Source of the DNA: a virus | Strand: one strand, 5' to 3' | Length of the DNA: 64,000 nt | IMG/VR virus record: IMGVR_UViG_3300007708_000003 | Location: 1 to 64,000 of that record | Shown here: one piece after another, positions 6,636 to 13,852 of the stretch | Layout: the number at the start of each line of letters is the position of its first letter | Position numbering within the stretch: position 1 is the stretch's first letter | Position numbers and translations under genes: made by a program | The notes under the pieces: generated by a model | Told to the model about the DNA's origin: nothing | The model's database searches: none | What the model saw: only the letters and a program-made list of their open reading frames with translations

Positions 6636-8607
6636 AAAAAAAAGATTTTGGGTTATGGATCTAGAAACAATTGTTAATTGTTTTGTAGGTTGTTTCATAG
6701 CATATGACAATAATGAAACACACACATTTGTGATCAATAGAGATAGAAATGACCTTAAAAAGTTTTTAGCATTCTTAAAAGATAACAAACAAAACAATGA
6801 TTGGCATTTAGGATATAACAATCTTGCATTTGATGCTCAAATTACTGAATTTATATTGCATTTTGAAAAAGATCTCCTTGAGTTAGACTCAGATGAGATT
6901 ACTGCTTCTATAGCACAATATGCAGCTGAAGTAATAAGAAAATCTAATGCAGGAGAGTTCTTAGACTATCCAGAATTTAAATTAAGTATCAAGTGTATTG
7001 ATGTGTTTAAGCTCAATCACTGGGATAATATGGCAAAAAGAAGTTCATTGAAATGGATACAGTATTCTATGGATTGGTATAATGTTGAGGAAATGCCTCA
7101 TCATCATACTAAACCTGTATTAGATGACAAAACATTAACATCTATAATAGAGTATTGTATCAATGATGTGAACTCAACTAAACAAATATTTGTACATAAA
7201 AATGCAAAAGGTGAAAGACCTATGGCAGCACAGATTAATCTGAGAGCTGAACTTAGTAAAACCTATGATGTTCCATTGTTTTCTGCAAGTGAACCACGTA
7301 TAAGTAAAGAAATCTTTTTATTCTTCTTGTCTAAGAAACTAGGTAAGAGTAAAAAAGATATCAGAGCAATGCGCACATTCAGAGATTATGTGAACATTAG
7401 AGATATTATTTTACCCATGGTCAATTTTGATAATCCTGAATTCAAAGGTGTACACAACTGGTTTAAGAATCTGGTTGTAGATACTAAACTGTATGATGAC
7501 AGGGATGACAAGATTAAAGGTCCTAGGTATAGAATGATGTATAAAGGTGTGCCTACAGATTTTGGTTTAGGTGGTTTACATGGATGTATCAAATCTGGTA
7601 TATATAAATCTGGTAATGGTAAGATTATCTTATCTGCAGATGTAACATCTTTTTATCCAAATCTTGCAATTAGAAATCAATGGGGTCCTGCACAATTTCC
7701 TAAAAAGGATTTTTGTGAGTTGTATGAATGGTTCTTTGAAGAGAGAAAGAAATATGACAAAAAGGACCCATTGAACTATTTGTTTAAGATTATATTAAAT
7801 TCTACATATGGTTTAAGTAAAGAGAGAAACTCTTTCTTGTATGATCCTGAACTTACTTTTAGAATTACAGTCAATGGTCAATTACAACTAGCAATGTTGT
7901 ATGAGATGATAGCTACCAGAATTCCTGGTGCACAACCTCTTATGCAAAACACAGATGGTTTAGAATTTCTGTTAGATGAACAGTATGAAGATTTATTCTT
8001 TGAAATCTGTAAAGAGTGGGAAGTCTTAACTAATCTGCAGTTAGAAACTGTAAAATATGACAAGATGATCATTGGTGATGTAAACAATTACATCGCAGTG
8101 TATGATAATGGTGAGGTAAAATGCAAAGGTAGATTTGAATTTAAAGATTTACCTTTTCACAAAAACAAATCTTTCTTAATAGTACCAAAAGCTTTGTATG
8201 CTTATTTTATAAATGGTATAGATCCTAAACAATTTATTCAAGATAATAGAAACATCTTTGATTATTGTGCAGGTGCTAAACTTAAAGGTGATTGGTTCTT
8301 TGTTGAGCGTGGAGTAGTAGAAGGAGTATTTGTAGAAAACAAACTGCAGAAACTTATCAGATATTTCATGTCAGATAAAGGCACAAAGCTTATTAAGTGT
8401 AATCCTGATGGTAGAGAGCTTCAGTTAGAAAGTTGTAAGATTCAACAAACTATATTTAACAAGGCTGAACATAAACCATGGGAAGAGTATGGTGTAAATG
8501 ATGCATACTATCTTGATAAGATATATGATGAGATACACAAAATAGAAAGATTGTCTACAGTGCTACCATCTTCTGGTAGTTATGGACAACAATTAGAATT
8601 ATTTTAA
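6628..8607 (+). CDS. Family B DNA polymerase with 3'-5' exonuclease
   Basis: This 659-residue polymerase replicates the phage genome. The exonuclease domain shows motif I D11-x-E13 (MDLETI), motif II GYNNLAFDAQ, and motif III EYCINDVNSTK. The polymerase domain shows motif A with D338 in ADVTSFYPN, motif B with K387, N391-S392 and Y394-G395 (KIILNSTYG), and motif C as NTDG at 441-444. Motif C usually reads DTDS; here the first acid is Asn while the key D443 remains. The size is at the short end for the family, nearer to organellar/viral type B enzymes. The ATG overlaps the endonuclease stop, so translation may be coupled to it. A hairpin follows the gene. Confidence 0.93.
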   Translation: MTRKKRFWVMDLETIVNCFVGCFIAYDNNETHTFVINRDRNDLKKFLAFLKDNKQNNDWHLGYNNLAFDAQITEFILHFEKDLLELDSDEITASIAQYAAEVIRKSNAGEFLDYPEFKLSIKCIDVFKLNHWDNMAKRSSLKWIQYSMDWYNVEEMPHHHTKPVLDDKTLTSIIEYCINDVNSTKQIFVHKNAKGERPMAAQINLRAELSKTYDVPLFSASEPRISKEIFLFFLSKKLGKSKKDIRAMRTFRDYVNIRDIILPMVNFDNPEFKGVHNWFKNLVVDTKLYDDRDDKIKGPRYRMMYKGVPTDFGLGGLHGCIKSGIYKSGNGKIILSADVTSFYPNLAIRNQWGPAQFPKKDFCELYEWFFEERKKYDKKDPLNYLFKIILNSTYGLSKERNSFLYDPELTFRITVNGQLQLAMLYEMIATRIPGAQPLMQNTDGLEFLLDEQYEDLFFEICKEWEVLTNLQLETVKYDKMIIGDVNNYIAVYDNGEVKCKGRFEFKDLPFHKNKSFLIVPKALYAYFINGIDPKQFIQDNRNIFDYCAGAKLKGDWFFVERGVVEGVFVENKLQKLIRYFMSDKGTKLIKCNPDGRELQLESCKIQQTIFNKAEHKPWEEYGVNDAYYLDKIYDEIHKIERLSTVLPSSGSYGQQLELF

Positions 8608-8610
8608 TTA

Positions 8611-8632
8611 GAGGGAGTGTAAAAGCTCCCTC
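8611..8632 (+). terminator. Hairpin after DNA polymerase (terminator-like)
   Basis: A perfect 7-bp stem GAGGGAG / CTCCCTC (8611-8617 with 8626-8632) encloses an 8-base loop and lies 3 bases after the polymerase stop. The following ATAATTTA is T-poor, so termination may be weak; it could also protect the 3' end. The same GAGGGAG stem recurs in the hairpin at 14682-14707. Confidence 0.55.
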
Positions 8633-8667
8633 ATAATTTATATTAACATTAAAAACAAATTAACAAA

Positions 8668-9312
8668 ATGATTATAGGTATAAATGGAAAAATAGGATCT
8701 GGTAAAGATACTGTTGGTAAAATTATTCAGTACTTAGTTGCAAATAAAAATTTACCAAAAAACATGCAATATCATTCTTTAGAAGAATTAGATAATGGGA
8801 TTGAACCTTATAGTAATTGGAAAATCAAGAAGTTTGCAGGAAAGTTGAAAACTATTGGTTCATTACTTACAGGTGTTCCTGTAAAAAAGTTTGAAAATCA
8901 AGCATTTAAAGAACAACAAATGCCTACAAGTTGGGGAATGACTTACAGAGAATTTCTTCAGAAGCTTGGTACAGAAGCAATGCGTGATGGATTACATACA
9001 AATGTATGGGTAAATGCTTTGTTTGCTGATTATAACCCTGTTGCAAAACTTAAAGGTGCAGATATATTACCTAACTGGTGTATAACAGACATGAGATTTC
9101 CTAATGAGATGGAAGCTGTTGTAGCTAGAGGTGGTATCACTATTAGAGTGGTAAGACCAGACATGAATTCTTTACAAGCTATGGTTCCAGCTCATGCTAG
9201 TGAGACAGCTCTGGATGAACACACAATGCATTATGACATCATCAATGATGGAACCATAGAAGATCTTATAGCAAAAGTGAAAGAAATTTTAGTTAAAGAA
9301 AAACTATTATGA
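8668..9312 (+). CDS. Deoxynucleoside monophosphate kinase
   Basis: This 214-residue P-loop kinase would phosphorylate dNMPs to dNDPs for phage DNA synthesis. The Walker A loop GKIGSGKDT is at residues 7-15, directly after the first strand MIIGI. The segment MTYREFLQKLGTEAMRDGLHTNVWV matches the LID/substrate region of phage dNMP kinases, and WCITDMRFPNEMEAV is the strand-loop with the 'D.RF.nE' signature of the T4 gp1-like family. The length is typical. It follows the polymerase hairpin and overlaps the HAD gene by 4 bases (ATGA). Confidence 0.88.
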   Translation: MIIGINGKIGSGKDTVGKIIQYLVANKNLPKNMQYHSLEELDNGIEPYSNWKIKKFAGKLKTIGSLLTGVPVKKFENQAFKEQQMPTSWGMTYREFLQKLGTEAMRDGLHTNVWVNALFADYNPVAKLKGADILPNWCITDMRFPNEMEAVVARGGITIRVVRPDMNSLQAMVPAHASETALDEHTMHYDIINDGTIEDLIAKVKEILVKEKLL

Positions 9313-9671
9313 AAAATTTAGTTATAAGTATTGACTTTGATGGTACTATATGTGATTTGGCATACCCTGCAGTAGGTGAATTAAAAAAAGATGCTAGTAT
9401 TTACATAAGAAAATTATATAATGAAGGTCACAAGATTATTATTAATACTTGTAGATCTGGTAGATTTGAAGGTGATGCTCAAGAATTTCTTGATAATGCT
9501 ATGATACCTTATCATTATATAAACAGTAACTTGCCATATGTAATAGAACAATTTGGTGCAGACTGTAGAAAGATATCTGCAGATGTGTACATTGATGACA
9601 AATGTCTTATGGGATTACCAGAAACATGGGAAGAAATATATAACATAGTAAATAAAAAAGCTAATGAATAG
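9309..9671 (+). CDS. HAD-superfamily hydrolase
   Basis: This 120-residue minimal HAD protein has motif I SIDFDGTICD with the nucleophile D9 and acid D11. Motif II is INTCRSGR, and the C-terminal acidic motif is VYIDDK. There is no large cap domain, as in small phage and bacterial HAD phosphatases of the BT0820 type. It could be a nucleotidase or polynucleotide 3'-phosphatase; the position between dNMP kinase and the next gene favours nucleotide or DNA-end metabolism. The stop is TAG 9669-9671, with another stop two codons later. The start overlaps the kinase stop by 4 bases. Confidence 0.82.
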   Translation: MKNLVISIDFDGTICDLAYPAVGELKKDASIYIRKLYNEGHKIIINTCRSGRFEGDAQEFLDNAMIPYHYINSNLPYVIEQFGADCRKISADVYIDDKCLMGLPETWEEIYNIVNKKANE

Positions 9672-10218
9672 CACTTATAAAAACAGATATGGTGATGTAT
9701 TTACCTTTACAAGAGATGAGAATCATGATATTCTCTGGGAAGGCAACTTTGAATATTGTAGAACTGGTATGCCTAACGACTATACAAGGGCATATGCAGC
9801 ATATCTAAAAGACAATGAACATGTTCAATCTTTGATGCCATTTCAACAATTTAAAGATGCTGTACATGAGTATGATGATGAAACACATCAGTACATTTAT
9901 GATAAGTATGTAAGGATGGTTGACTCACTGAAAGATGAGATTGATATGGTTGATCCAAGTGGTGGACCTTATATTACTAGAGGTATGTCAATGGACAGCT
10001 TTGGATTCAAGAACTATGTGGTAAAAGACTTCAAGCCTGTTGATACAGGAATCAAGATTATTACAGAGAAATGTGCTTATTGTAATCAAGCAGCTGGAAT
10101 ACATAAGATGGGATGTGAAACTAGAAAGATGACTGTTTTTCTTGATGATCAAGTTAAAGACTATTATGACCAGATGGATAAAGAAGTGCATCAGAATAGA
10201 GCAAATTTGAATGAATGA
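9664..10218 (+). CDS. Hypothetical protein with a possible cysteine metal site
   Basis: This 184-residue soluble protein, which I do not recognise, starts MNSTYKNRYGDVFTFTRDE. A late block CAYCNQAAGIHKMGCET has a C-x2-C pair followed by His and Cys, enough for a small zinc site. The last 30 residues are helical and charged. It overlaps the HAD gene by 8 bases and the radical SAM gene by 4 (ATGA), so it belongs to the same translationally linked block. Confidence 0.7.
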   Translation: MNSTYKNRYGDVFTFTRDENHDILWEGNFEYCRTGMPNDYTRAYAAYLKDNEHVQSLMPFQQFKDAVHEYDDETHQYIYDKYVRMVDSLKDEIDMVDPSGGPYITRGMSMDSFGFKNYVVKDFKPVDTGIKIITEKCAYCNQAAGIHKMGCETRKMTVFLDDQVKDYYDQMDKEVHQNRANLNE

Positions 10219-11066
10219 AAATAATAAATCAAAAAACCAGAACTCTTAAGACAAGAGATAATGGGAGAAGTAGCGACGCTGTTTCTCCCAATTTTATTTA
10301 TGGCTGTTTAGGTGGCTGTATGAAATCCTACTGTTATGTGGGTAGATTCAATACTGACAAAGTTTATCTTAATGATAACACAGGTGATATACTTTCATCT
10401 ATACTTCAATGGGCAGAACCACAGCCTATGCCTAAAATACCTAATCAGGTTGATGACAAATATTACTGTATAGATATTGGATGTAGCACTGATGTACCTT
10501 TACATAGTAAACATTACAACTGGCAAAGTGTATTTGATTTCTTCAATGTACATCCTAAGTTAAAATCAACATTTGCCACTAAGTATCCTACTAAGTTTCC
10601 AATAGACAAGTATAGCTTGACACTTGGTAAACATAGAATAAGAGTAAGTCTTATGCCTCAGAAGTATGCAAATATACTAGAACCTAATACTGATAGTATT
10701 GCTGATAGAATTGCAATGATTCCTAAGCTGCAAGAAAAGATGGAAGTACATATTAACTTTAGTCCTATCATATATCATGAAGGATGGCTTGATGAGTATA
10801 GAGATCTTTTTGAAATGCTAAAAGCTGCAGGTATAGATGTTAAGTGTGAATGTATATTTTTGACGTATAATGACACATCTTATAAAAATGCAGGTGATGA
10901 TGTAAATGTATTATGCTGGAAACCAGAAATTCAAGAATACAAAAATTCAAAATATGCAGATGACAACATTAGATATAAGCATGAACTTAAAGCAATAATG
11001 ATTGCTGAGTTTAAAACATTATATTCAGAGTATTTTGATCCTAAAAACATTAGATATATTTTTTAA
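10215..11066 (+). CDS. Spore photoproduct lyase-like radical SAM protein
   Basis: This 283-residue protein resembles spore photoproduct lyase in its layout. An N-terminal cysteine cluster FIYGCLGGCMKSYCYVGRF (C31, C35, C40) is followed by the paired segments IRVSLMPQKYANILEPNT, DSIADRIAMIPKLQ and VHINFSPIIYHEGWLDEY. Together these match the S...EP.T....RI and ..PI..hEGW..(G)Y blocks of that family. The lyase uses S-adenosylmethionine and an Fe-S cluster to reverse a UV lesion between thymines. The cluster here is CX3CX4C rather than the canonical CX3CX2C, with two extra residues before the last cysteine. Repair of phage DNA is the natural inference; another radical reaction is possible. Confidence 0.72.
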   Translation: MKIINQKTRTLKTRDNGRSSDAVSPNFIYGCLGGCMKSYCYVGRFNTDKVYLNDNTGDILSSILQWAEPQPMPKIPNQVDDKYYCIDIGCSTDVPLHSKHYNWQSVFDFFNVHPKLKSTFATKYPTKFPIDKYSLTLGKHRIRVSLMPQKYANILEPNTDSIADRIAMIPKLQEKMEVHINFSPIIYHEGWLDEYRDLFEMLKAAGIDVKCECIFLTYNDTSYKNAGDDVNVLCWKPEIQEYKNSKYADDNIRYKHELKAIMIAEFKTLYSEYFDPKNIRYIF

Positions 11067-11083
11067 CACAAAACAAAAACACA

Positions 11084-11359
11084 ATGAAAAAACAAATATT
11101 TGTAGATGGTGAATACCATTATGACTATGAAAAAAATGGTATGATACATACATTATCATTTCCTAATATAGAATATTGGAGCAGTCATATAAGAGGTGAA
11201 GTAGCTCTTGTAATAAAAGATGATGGTAATGGGTATTCAATACAAACACCATTAAAAAAAAGTGATATAGATTATGCTGAAGCAGAAAGACTTGAGATAC
11301 TTTTAAGAATTTTAAATGAAGGTCCTATATATGAAATAGGCACTAAAGAATCTCTATGA
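11084..11359 (+). CDS. Small hypothetical protein
   Basis: This 91-residue soluble protein is acidic and contains mostly strand-like segments (IFVDGEYHYDYEKNG, EVALVIKDDGNGYSI) followed by a helix (YAEAERLEILLRILNEG). No known motif is visible. It lies 17 bases after the radical SAM gene and overlaps the next small gene by 4 bases (ATGA). Confidence 0.65.
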   Translation: MKKQIFVDGEYHYDYEKNGMIHTLSFPNIEYWSSHIRGEVALVIKDDGNGYSIQTPLKKSDIDYAEAERLEILLRILNEGPIYEIGTKESL

Positions 11360-11547
11360 GAGTAATAGTAAATCTGGTGCACAAGCAAGAAGAAGATAAA
11401 GGTTGTGCGTATATATACTTATATGAAGAAGGATGTGGTGTAGAACCCCATGAACCTTTTGAAGAGTTTGATTCTTTACGCGAAGCATTGAGGCATAATA
11501 GAGGTGCAACAGTGATGAGGTATCCTGGTAAAGATGACATGTGGTAA
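11356..11547 (+). CDS. Small hypothetical protein, last gene of the left plus-strand block
   Basis: This 63-residue protein starts MRVIVNLVHKQEEDKG and ends PGKDDMW. It is acidic with one cysteine pair spaced widely, and no function is recognised. The ATGA overlap with the upstream gene and the hairpin just after its stop support it as a real gene. A longer open frame on the opposite strand across this segment is judged a shadow. Confidence 0.6.
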   Translation: MRVIVNLVHKQEEDKGCAYIYLYEEGCGVEPHEPFEEFDSLREALRHNRGATVMRYPGKDDMW

Positions 11548-11550
11548 AAT

Positions 11551-11579
11551 AGAAAAACCCCCAGGAATGGGGGTCTTTC
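11551..11579 (-). terminator. Hairpin between converging early and lysis genes
   Basis: ACCCCC / GGGGGT (11557-11562 with 11569-11574) forms a 6-bp stem with a 6-base loop. On the minus strand it is followed by TTTTTCT, a good terminator for the lysis genes. On the plus strand the tail is CTTTC, weaker but possibly active. It lies between the plus-strand stop at 11547 and the minus-strand peptidase stop at 11624. Confidence 0.7.
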
Positions 11580-11623
11580 AACAGAAGAGAGAAGAAATCA
11601 ACTAACATTAAAGAACAGTTGTT

Positions 11624-12040
11624 TTATATTTTTGCAAGTTGGAAATGCATTCCATCCTTACGTGTCCATGTACCTCCCCAATCAAAACCTGCATCTGTAA
11701 AACATTTTACAAATCCTGCAGATAATACTGGTGTTTTACCAAGACCATTCCATGCTGCATTAACATCTATGGCAATTCCCCATGAATGTAATGACATTGA
11801 AGTCAAACCTCTCATCTTTCTTATATTAAAACATCCATCCCATGTTTTTAACTCTTTTACAAACCCTGTTGCTATAAGATTTTTAAATGCTTGCGTGAGT
11901 GGCGCAACCATATCTTTGTTACAGTATAATCTTTTAGGAATAACTCCTACTTCTAATTCAGCTGGTATATCCCATAGAATCATACTAGATTCTTTAGTAG
12001 GATCACCATACTTTTTTAAACATTGTGCACTTGTTACCAT
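11624..12040 (-). CDS. M15-family peptidase, endolysin
   Basis: This 138-residue protein would cleave peptidoglycan peptides at lysis. Zinc ligands of the M15 (D-Ala-D-Ala carboxypeptidase / L-alanyl-D-glutamate peptidase) family are visible. H85 and D92 lie in SLHSWGIAIDVN, and H132 in DGMHFQL, which is the HxxxxxxD...H pattern. No signal peptide is seen, so it would need a holin for release. It is the last of three minus-strand genes (holin, membrane protein, peptidase) with gaps of only a few bases, which is the usual lysis cassette of this phage group. Confidence 0.85.
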   Translation of the reverse strand: MVTSAQCLKKYGDPTKESSMILWDIPAELEVGVIPKRLYCNKDMVAPLTQAFKNLIATGFVKELKTWDGCFNIRKMRGLTSMSLHSWGIAIDVNAAWNGLGKTPVLSAGFVKCFTDAGFDWGGTWTRKDGMHFQLAKI

Positions 12041-12046
12041 TGGTTA

Positions 12047-12670
12047 TTATTTTTTATTTAAGTTGATTTTCCAGTATGTACCAACACCAAATATCAATGT
12101 ACCATCAAAATTTATACCAACATTAGCTTGGAAGATTCTATCTTTCCTGTCTTTATATAATAATCCAGGAGTAAATGATTGTAGGGTTTTCTTGTCACCA
12201 AACAAATTACCTCCTATATACAACTGTCTTTTAGGATCTGGTTGTTTTATAATTGTAACTGTTTTAGTAATAAGAGGTATTTTATAATCTTTAATGTAAG
12301 TTCTTTTACCAAGTTTGTTTAACCAAACAGTGTCAATCACTGTTATAGTTCCAAGACTGTCTAAAGCTATTGTATCTTTGTATGTTCTTCTTGCTATGTG
12401 TTGTTTTAGCAAGTAATTGAATCTTGCTCTACACGTATCTATATTTTCACCTGGAGTGTACTCAGGACCTTCTGGTTTAACATATTGTATTTTAACAACC
12501 TTTACTTCTTTTGTAATAGTGTCGTGAGTTTCTTTCCATACTGTATCATATTTTGTTATAACAATTGGTTCCTCACTAGTTGATACAGAAGAACAAGACC
12601 TTTGCAATAAGATTACTGCAACAAGTATAGCTATAATTATGTAAGTAAAGTTAATTTTTGATTTCATCAT
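12047..12670 (-). CDS. Membrane-anchored protein of the lysis cassette (spanin-like candidate)
   Basis: This 207-residue protein has one N-terminal membrane segment (about residues 8-24, FTYIIIAILVAVILLQ). A long, mostly extended and charged exterior part follows, ending in strand-like repeats (LYIGGNLFGDKK, ANVGINFDGTLIFGVGTYW). It lies between holin and endolysin and overlaps the holin gene by 20 bases. Such a single-anchor periplasmic protein could act as an inner-membrane spanin or lysis accessory protein; no named family is certain. The late strand pattern with aromatic ends resembles a small outer-membrane-like hairpin domain. Confidence 0.6.
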   Translation of the reverse strand: MMKSKINFTYIIIAILVAVILLQRSCSSVSTSEEPIVITKYDTVWKETHDTITKEVKVVKIQYVKPEGPEYTPGENIDTCRARFNYLLKQHIARRTYKDTIALDSLGTITVIDTVWLNKLGKRTYIKDYKIPLITKTVTIIKQPDPKRQLYIGGNLFGDKKTLQSFTPGLLYKDRKDRIFQANVGINFDGTLIFGVGTYWKINLNKK

Positions 12671-13088
12671 AGTCAGTTGATACTTCTTTTGCTCTCTTAA
12701 TAAAGTTTTTTAATGTTTTCCAAATGTCAATATTTAAAGCTTTTTCTATATTTTCTTTAATTGATGTTAATTCTACAAGAATAACTGCTACACATGCTAT
12801 TTTTGTTGCAAAATAGTGAATTGATATTAACTGAAACAGTAATTCATTTAACAAAAACTTGTCAATTGGAAAGAGTGCAATTATACATATTTCATATAAA
12901 ACCATCTTACTTATGATGTTAGAAAGTTGCCTGCTTCTTATAGAACGCCATCCTTTAAGTTTTACACTTTTATAAATTCCTGTAAAAGTATCTAGTATAA
13001 CAGCAATTCCTACAGCCATCACTAATCCATTTATTGGACTAAAAAAAAGTAATAATCCTGCAATAAAGTTTGAAAAAAAAGTTTTCAT
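12651..13088 (-). CDS. Phage holin (Phage_holin_4 / TcdE-like)
   Basis: This 145-residue membrane protein has three or four hydrophobic segments: FIAGLLLFFSPINGLVMAVG, IAVILDTFTGIYKS, and the later YEICIIALFPIDKFLL and IACVAVILVEL. The DTFTGIYKS...LKGWRSIRSRQ block followed by a conserved lysine-containing helix is the signature of the TcdE/holin_4_1 family. Holins open the inner membrane so that the endolysin reaches the cell wall. I use ATG 13088 because the frame extends further only to a TTG at 13109. It is the first lysis gene; its upstream region 13110-13251 is shared with the divergent plus-strand genes. Confidence 0.8.
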   Translation of the reverse strand: MKTFFSNFIAGLLLFFSPINGLVMAVGIAVILDTFTGIYKSVKLKGWRSIRSRQLSNIISKMVLYEICIIALFPIDKFLLNELLFQLISIHYFATKIACVAVILVELTSIKENIEKALNIDIWKTLKNFIKRAKEVSTDYDEIKN

Positions 13089-13192
13089 GAAAAATATACA
13101 TATAATCAATAATAAAATAAAAACATCATGCTCCCTTCTCTATTATAATATACTAATTTTTAAACAATAATTTAAACTTTAACTATTAAAAA

Positions 13193-13223
13193 TTGCATAA
13201 TTGACAAGTTATTATCAATTTTG
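13193..13223 (+). promoter_or_regulatory. Candidate promoter in the divergent gap
   Basis: The 142-base gap 13110-13251 lies between the divergent lysis genes and the plus-strand block and holds no gene. TTG at 13193-13195 is followed 20 bases later by CAATTTTG (13216-13223). That is one mismatch from the Bacteroidota -7 element TAnnTTTG at a suitable spacing, and 28 bases separate it from the first ATG. It is only a pattern match in AT-rich DNA. Confidence 0.25.
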
Positions 13224-13251
13224 CAGTTCTCACTTTTAAAATTATAAAACC

Positions 13252-13419
13252 ATGAACACAGACCTCCTTGATGAATTGATCAACAAGATCAGTAAGATAG
13301 ACCACAAGCTTTTTTTGTTACAATGTAAAGGTTCTAATGATGAACAATTAGTTGATAAAAAAAGAGCACTTTTAAAAGAATATTTTGAACTTAAAAAACA
13401 AAAAAATGACAAAAACTGA
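13252..13419 (+). CDS. Small helical protein (55 residues)
   Basis: This frame starts MNTDLLDELINKISKIDHKL and ends LKKQKNDKN. It reads as two charged helices with heptad-like leucine/isoleucine spacing, so a short coiled coil is likely. It is the first gene after the divergent gap, and its stop overlaps the start of the DnaA-like gene by 14 bases, suggesting coupling. Homology is not recognised. Existence is supported by position and by the absence of any other gene here. Confidence 0.55.
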   Translation: MNTDLLDELINKISKIDHKLFLLQCKGSNDEQLVDKKRALLKEYFELKKQKNDKN

Positions 13420-13852
13420 TAAAATCAATTTACTTAAAGAAAGAGTTAATGCATTCTTTAAAGTAGACATAACAACAAAATCAAGAGAAAATGATGAAGT
13501 ATATGCACGAGCTGTATATTATCATATTTGTAAAATTCTTGATTCTACAATGACAACTGGAGCTATAGGAAACACTGTTAACAGAAGTCATTCTACTGTA
13601 ATATATACACTTAACAAGTTTAAAATTGCATATGAATATGATAAAAAGTTTAAACAAGTCTATGATGATTTTATAGCAGAAAATCCAGTTTATTTAAAAG
13701 AATACTTGTCAAAAAGAAGAAATACAAAAGACATAGTAAACATCATTGATTTTATATGCAGCTTAGACATTATAGAAAGAATGAATTTTATAAATGACGT
13801 AGAAAAATTAAAATTAACTTATAAACACCCAGTATATGAAGGAGTTCTATGA
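13406..13852 (+). CDS. DnaA domain IV-like DNA-binding protein
   Basis: This 148-residue protein contains the helix-turn-helix of DnaA domain IV. A basic helix EVYARAVYYHICKIL is followed by IGNTVNRSHSTVIYTLNKF. R60-S-H62-S-T-V65 corresponds to the RDHSTV signature that reads DnaA boxes, except that Asp is replaced by Ser. No AAA+ ATPase domain is present, so it can bind DNA but not assemble like DnaA. It may mark the phage origin or regulate host DnaA targets. I use ATG 13406; the frame extends 21 bases further only to a TTG. It overlaps both neighbours. Confidence 0.7.
   Translation: MTKTDKINLLKERVNAFFKVDITTKSRENDEVYARAVYYHICKILDSTMTTGAIGNTVNRSHSTVIYTLNKFKIAYEYDKKFKQVYDDFIAENPVYLKEYLSKRRNTKDIVNIIDFICSLDIIERMNFINDVEKLKLTYKHPVYEGVL

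Noticed and set aside
5967-6680. Group I or II intron in the polymerase gene, with the endonuclease as intron ORF
   Set aside because: Splicing would join two different parts of the polymerase, but the segments on both sides encode the same N-terminal block, so a spliced product would contain it twice. No conserved intron core was recognised either.
11619-12287. Plus-strand open frame of 222 codons across the peptidase and membrane-protein genes
   Set aside because: It lies antisense to genes with clear M15 residues and a membrane anchor, has no motif of its own and an unusual composition; it is a shadow.
12600-12640. Lipobox (LLQRSC) in the lysis membrane protein, making it an outer-membrane spanin
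   Set aside because: The residues before Cys (Gln-Arg-Ser) do not match the lipobox, which needs small residues there; a plain membrane anchor is more likely.
13089-13109. Longer holin start at 13109
   Set aside because: The upstream extension begins with TTG. ATG 13088 gives the normal holin N-terminus MKTFFSNF. The same reasoning moves the starts at 13385 to 13406 and 15214 to 15148.
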